Assembly (NCBI GenBank): GCA_032229885.1
Contig: JAVYAJ010000171.1
Span: forward strand, 1-16,976
DNA: 16,976 bases
From: Anammoximicrobium sp032229885
GTDB taxonomy: Bacteria; Planctomycetota; Planctomycetia; Pirellulales; Pirellulaceae
Direction: 5' to 3'
Each line of letters begins with the position of its first letter. Within the stretch, counting starts at the first letter, position 1. The notes under the pieces were generated by a model that searched no databases, was not told the DNA's origin, and saw only the letters and a list, made by a program, of their open reading frames with translations. Shown here in pieces: positions 14,770 to 16,976 of the stretch. The translations under genes were made by a program, and so were the position numbers.

Positions 14770-16068
14770 TCAGAGCACCGCCCAGGGCTCGCGCATCGCC
14801 CGCGACAGCATGGCGTTGGCCTGCGGGTCGCCGATGAATTGTTCGGCTTGGGGATCCCATTTTAGCGAGCGCCCCAGACGCAGGCCGATGTTCGTCGCGT
14901 GGCAGATCGTCGTGGCCCGCTGAGCGCTCTCGGGATGACACACCGTCTGTCGCCGAGATTTGATGCAATCGAGCCAGTTGCGCACGTGGTCGCCGGTCTG
15001 AGCCCACCCGGGGGTGGCCAGGTTTCTGGTCTGCAGAATGGACTGTGGCGAGGCCGTCACCACGTTGGTCTGGTCGTCGACCTGGATCCAGCCTTCGGTT
15101 CCGACGAACCGAATGTAACGGTCCTCGAACGCACCGCTCGAACGAATGATGATCTTGACTCCGTCGGCATACGTGCAGGTGCAATCGGCCGTTACCGGCG
15201 TCTCGCTAAACGCGTCCGGCTTCCACGTGGCCGTGCCCTCGTATGTCACGGGACCCGTGTCGTCGCGCTGCAAGCCCCACTGGGCGATGTCGGTATAATG
15301 GCAGCCCATGCCGATCACCGGACCCGCGCCGGTGTCCCAAAAATAATTCCATCCGCTGACGTAGGCCGGGACGTAGGGATGCCAGGCCGACGGGCCCAGC
15401 CACATGTCGTAATCAAAGCCCGCCGGCACGGGCCGCGGCGAATCGACCGCGACTGTCGGCCCCTGCCACACTTGGCAGATGATCGTGTGAACCCGGCCGA
15501 TCATGCCGCTGCGGGCCACGTCGACCTGAAAGCCGTACGACCCGACCGAGCGCCGCTGATGCCCGGCTTGGTAGACGGTTCCATAACGAGTCGTCGCGTC
15601 GACCAACGCCCGGCCTTCACCGATGGTCAACGAGATGGGTTTCTCGCAGTAGATGTCCTTGCCCGACCGGGCCGCCAGGATCGACAGCGGCGCATGCCAG
15701 CGGTCGCCCGTGGCAATCAACACCGCGTCGATATCGCGGCGAGCCAACAGTTCACGAAAGTCGGCGTAGGCGGCGCAGTCGCCGTTGCCGTAGTGTTGAT
15801 CGACAACCTGCTTGGCCGCGGTCAATCGGGCGCTACGACAGTCCGTTACGGCCAGACAGCGGACGTCGTCAAACATGAGAAAGTGCGGCAGAATCGCCGC
15901 GCACCGCCCCCCGTAGCCGATCACGCCCAATGTGATCCGGTTGCTCGGAGCGGTGGCGCCCGCGCCCAGCACGCGGCCGGGCAGCGCCAGGGGCATTGCC
16001 AGCGCCGTTCCGCTTGCGGCACTGCGACGCAAAAAGGCTCGACGGTCGAGCATGAGTTCGGTGGCCAT
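14770..16068 (-). CDS. Tat-exported Gfo/Idh/MocA-family oxidoreductase
   Basis: The product has 433 residues. It opens with a twin-arginine signal, DRRAFLRR (8-15), followed by a hydrophobic region (about 16-30), so it is probably exported folded with its cofactor. The Rossmann domain has GVIGYGGR (48-55) for NAD(P) binding, and EKP (142-144) is the family's conserved Lys motif. The C-terminal alpha/beta domain includes GCHYTDIAQW (255-264), with His257 in the position of the usual active-site His. Family members oxidise, reduce or hydrolyse sugars and inositols; this secreted planctomycete branch is expanded and mostly uncharacterised. ATG16068 is supported by AGGAG 7 bases upstream, the Tat signal and a promoter just beyond; the longer frame from 16149 would start inside the -35 box. 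The C-terminal region is complete. Confidence 0.95.
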   Translation of the reverse strand: MATELMLDRRAFLRRSAASGTALAMPLALPGRVLGAGATAPSNRITLGVIGYGGRCAAILPHFLMFDDVRCLAVTDCRSARLTAAKQVVDQHYGNGDCAAYADFRELLARRDIDAVLIATGDRWHAPLSILAARSGKDIYCEKPISLTIGEGRALVDATTRYGTVYQAGHQRRSVGSYGFQVDVARSGMIGRVHTIICQVWQGPTVAVDSPRPVPAGFDYDMWLGPSAWHPYVPAYVSGWNYFWDTGAGPVIGMGCHYTDIAQWGLQRDDTGPVTYEGTATWKPDAFSETPVTADCTCTYADGVKIIIRSSGAFEDRYIRFVGTEGWIQVDDQTNVVTASPQSILQTRNLATPGWAQTGDHVRNWLDCIKSRRQTVCHPESAQRATTICHATNIGLRLGRSLKWDPQAEQFIGDPQANAMLSRAMREPWAVL

Positions 16069-16120
16069 CGGGCAGCTCCTGTCCTCTGAACAAAGTATGG
16101 CGCGAGGTTTATGTGCTGAC

Positions 16121-16149
16121 ACTCTAAAGGGCGCGCAAGGCATTGTCAA
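16121..16149 (-). promoter_or_regulatory. Sigma70-type promoter of the oxidoreductase gene
   Basis: On the minus strand a perfect -35 hexamer TTGACA (16144-16149) and a -10-like TAGAGT (16121-16126, four of six consensus) are separated by exactly 17 bases. Transcription would start near 16114, giving a leader of about 46 bases with the AGGAG ribosome binding site (16076-16080) close to the ATG at 16068. This is the best promoter match I saw in the window. Confidence 0.6.
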
Positions 16150-16209
16150 TCAACACCGGCGAGCGATGGCCCGCGTCGCCGCATGGCAGATCGATTGCTG
16201 CGCTGAATC

Positions 16210-16371
16210 ATGAATCGCAATCACCGCGAACGGGTGCGCGATCTCGAACTCTTCTGGCGACTACTGCGCGACTTGCGCGACTTGCGCCGACTAGCGCGCT
16301 GGCGCGCTGGCGCCGATGATCGTCTCGCCGAACTGGGAATCATCCGCCGCCCGGCACAGGCCACGCTCTAA
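16210..16371 (+). CDS. Possible 53-residue Arg/Leu-rich small protein
   Basis: An ATG frame runs from 16210 to TAA at 16369-16371 and encodes 53 residues. The middle, ELFWRLLRDLRDLRRLARW (residues 13-31), looks like an amphipathic, strongly basic helix. Part of it is produced by short tandem DNA repeats (16263-16314), which suggests chance rather than selection. No Shine-Dalgarno sequence precedes the ATG, no homologue comes to mind, and the only clear promoter nearby points the other way. It lies in the 467-base gap between argJ and the oxidoreductase gene, which otherwise holds the promoter at 16121-16149 and no recognisable element from 16372 to 16535. Unrecognised; I consider it more likely non-coding. 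Confidence 0.15.
   Translation: MNRNHRERVRDLELFWRLLRDLRDLRRLARWRAGADDRLAELGIIRRPAQATL
16263..16314. repeat. Adjacent 9-base and 8-base tandem repeats
   Basis: The unit CTTGCGCGA or a close variant occurs three times (16263-16271, 16272-16280, 16281-16290 with one extra C). After three intervening bases, GCGCGCTG occurs twice (16294-16301 and 16302-16309) followed by a partial copy. The array lies in the gap between argJ and the oxidoreductase gene and looks like slippage-generated low-complexity DNA. Confidence 0.7.
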
Positions 16372-16535
16372 GCCCCGGATTTCCGGACCGATGACAAGAT
16401 TTCCCCTCGAACCGGGCAAGGTAGATGTTGACCGGCCGATGTCCGAGGCTGCCGACGAACGTTGACGACGATCGCCAACTGCGCCCGAGGTTTGTCACGA
16501 CACGGGGGCAGGAGGCTGCATGTTCTGGGCCGCGA

Positions 16536-16976
16536 TCAGGTGCTGTAGTCCGCGTTGAACTTGACATAGTCGGTCGTCAGATCGCTGGTCCAGAACCGGA
16601 TCGTCGCTTGGCCCTCGCCCAACGTCAGCAGCACGTGGGTTTGGCGTTCGGCGCGTAGATTGCGAGAAACGGCGGCTGCATCAAACGCCACCGGCGAGCC
16701 CGCGACGTACAGCGGCGTGCCATTGAGTTGCAGCGACAGACGCGCGGGATCGAACGCGACCCCAGCATACCCGGCGGCCGAAACGATGCGGCCCCAGTTT
16801 GGATCTCCACCGGCGATGGCCGTCTTGACCAGCGGGCTGTTGGCGATCGTCTTGGCGATACGAAACGCGTCGTCGCGCGACGCGGCGCCGCGGACGTCAA
16901 TCGTGACCAGGTGCGTGGCGCCCTCGCCATCGTCCGGGATCTGGGTGGCCAAATCGATGCACACGTCTCGCAAAGC
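16536..16976 (-). CDS. argJ: ArgJ, bifunctional glutamate N-acetyltransferase, C-terminal part
   Basis: Only the last 146 residues are present; the 5' end lies beyond the right edge of the window. The segment DDGEGATHLVTIDVRGAA, followed by IANSPLVKTAIAGGDPNWGRIVSAAG and the C-terminal end KFNADYST, is diagnostic of the ArgJ beta chain. ArgJ makes N-acetylglutamate and ornithine by transacetylation in arginine biosynthesis; the proenzyme cleaves itself at an Ala-Thr bond upstream of this part, which is not visible. Whether it is monofunctional or bifunctional cannot be decided from this fragment. The reading frame is open to the window edge and normal in character. It is a cytoplasmic housekeeping enzyme, unrelated in pathway to the downstream exported oxidoreductase, whose own promoter separates the two. 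Confidence 0.95.
   Translation of the reverse strand, partial: ALRDVCIDLATQIPDDGEGATHLVTIDVRGAASRDDAFRIAKTIANSPLVKTAIAGGDPNWGRIVSAAGYAGVAFDPARLSLQLNGTPLYVAGSPVAFDAAAVSRNLRAERQTHVLLTLGEGQATIRFWTSDLTTDYVKFNADYST

Overview
The window is a GC-rich bacterial chromosome segment, most likely from a planctomycete (Planctomycetota, Pirellulales-like). The best evidence is the DUF1559 pseudopilin at the left end, with its GFTLVELLVVIAIIGILVAL start and C-terminal H-X9-DG motif. A small carboxypeptidase-regulatory-like lipoprotein follows it, and there are many exported, Tat- or signal-peptide-bearing enzymes. The order assignment is inference, not a computed placement.

Layout: (1) 205-1785, plus strand: DUF1559 pseudopilin and small lipoprotein. 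(2) 2032-3985, minus strand: exported alpha/beta hydrolase downstream of an exported DUF6528-like protein. (3) 4190-6373, plus strand: Tex RNA-binding protein, divergent from the DUF6528-like gene. (4) 6517-16976, all minus strand, listed in transcription order: the 3' end of argJ, a Tat-exported Gfo/Idh/MocA oxidoreductase, a TDT/SLAC1-family transporter, a large DUF5703/GH95-like protein carrying a LamG insert, a heparinase II/III-like lyase and a small M50-type membrane protease. The gaps between these genes are 135-470 bases and several contain hairpins or promoter-like sites, so this is a run of co-directional units rather than one tight operon.

The metabolic theme is polysaccharide breakdown outside the cytoplasm. 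The DUF5703 (GH95-like) protein and the heparinase-like lyase are both large secreted carbohydrate-active proteins encoded next to each other. The oxidoreductase and transporter could handle released sugars or organic acids, but their substrates cannot be read from sequence.

I found no rRNA, tRNA, CRISPR array, insertion sequence, phage or defence genes, and no clear undescribed system. The least ordinary features are the apparently permuted LamG module inside the DUF5703/GH95-like protein with its tandem-repeat linker, a dispersed-repeat-like sequence starting at that gene's stop codon, a strong sigma70-type promoter before the oxidoreductase, and a repeat-derived 53-residue small ORF in the argJ/oxidoreductase gap.
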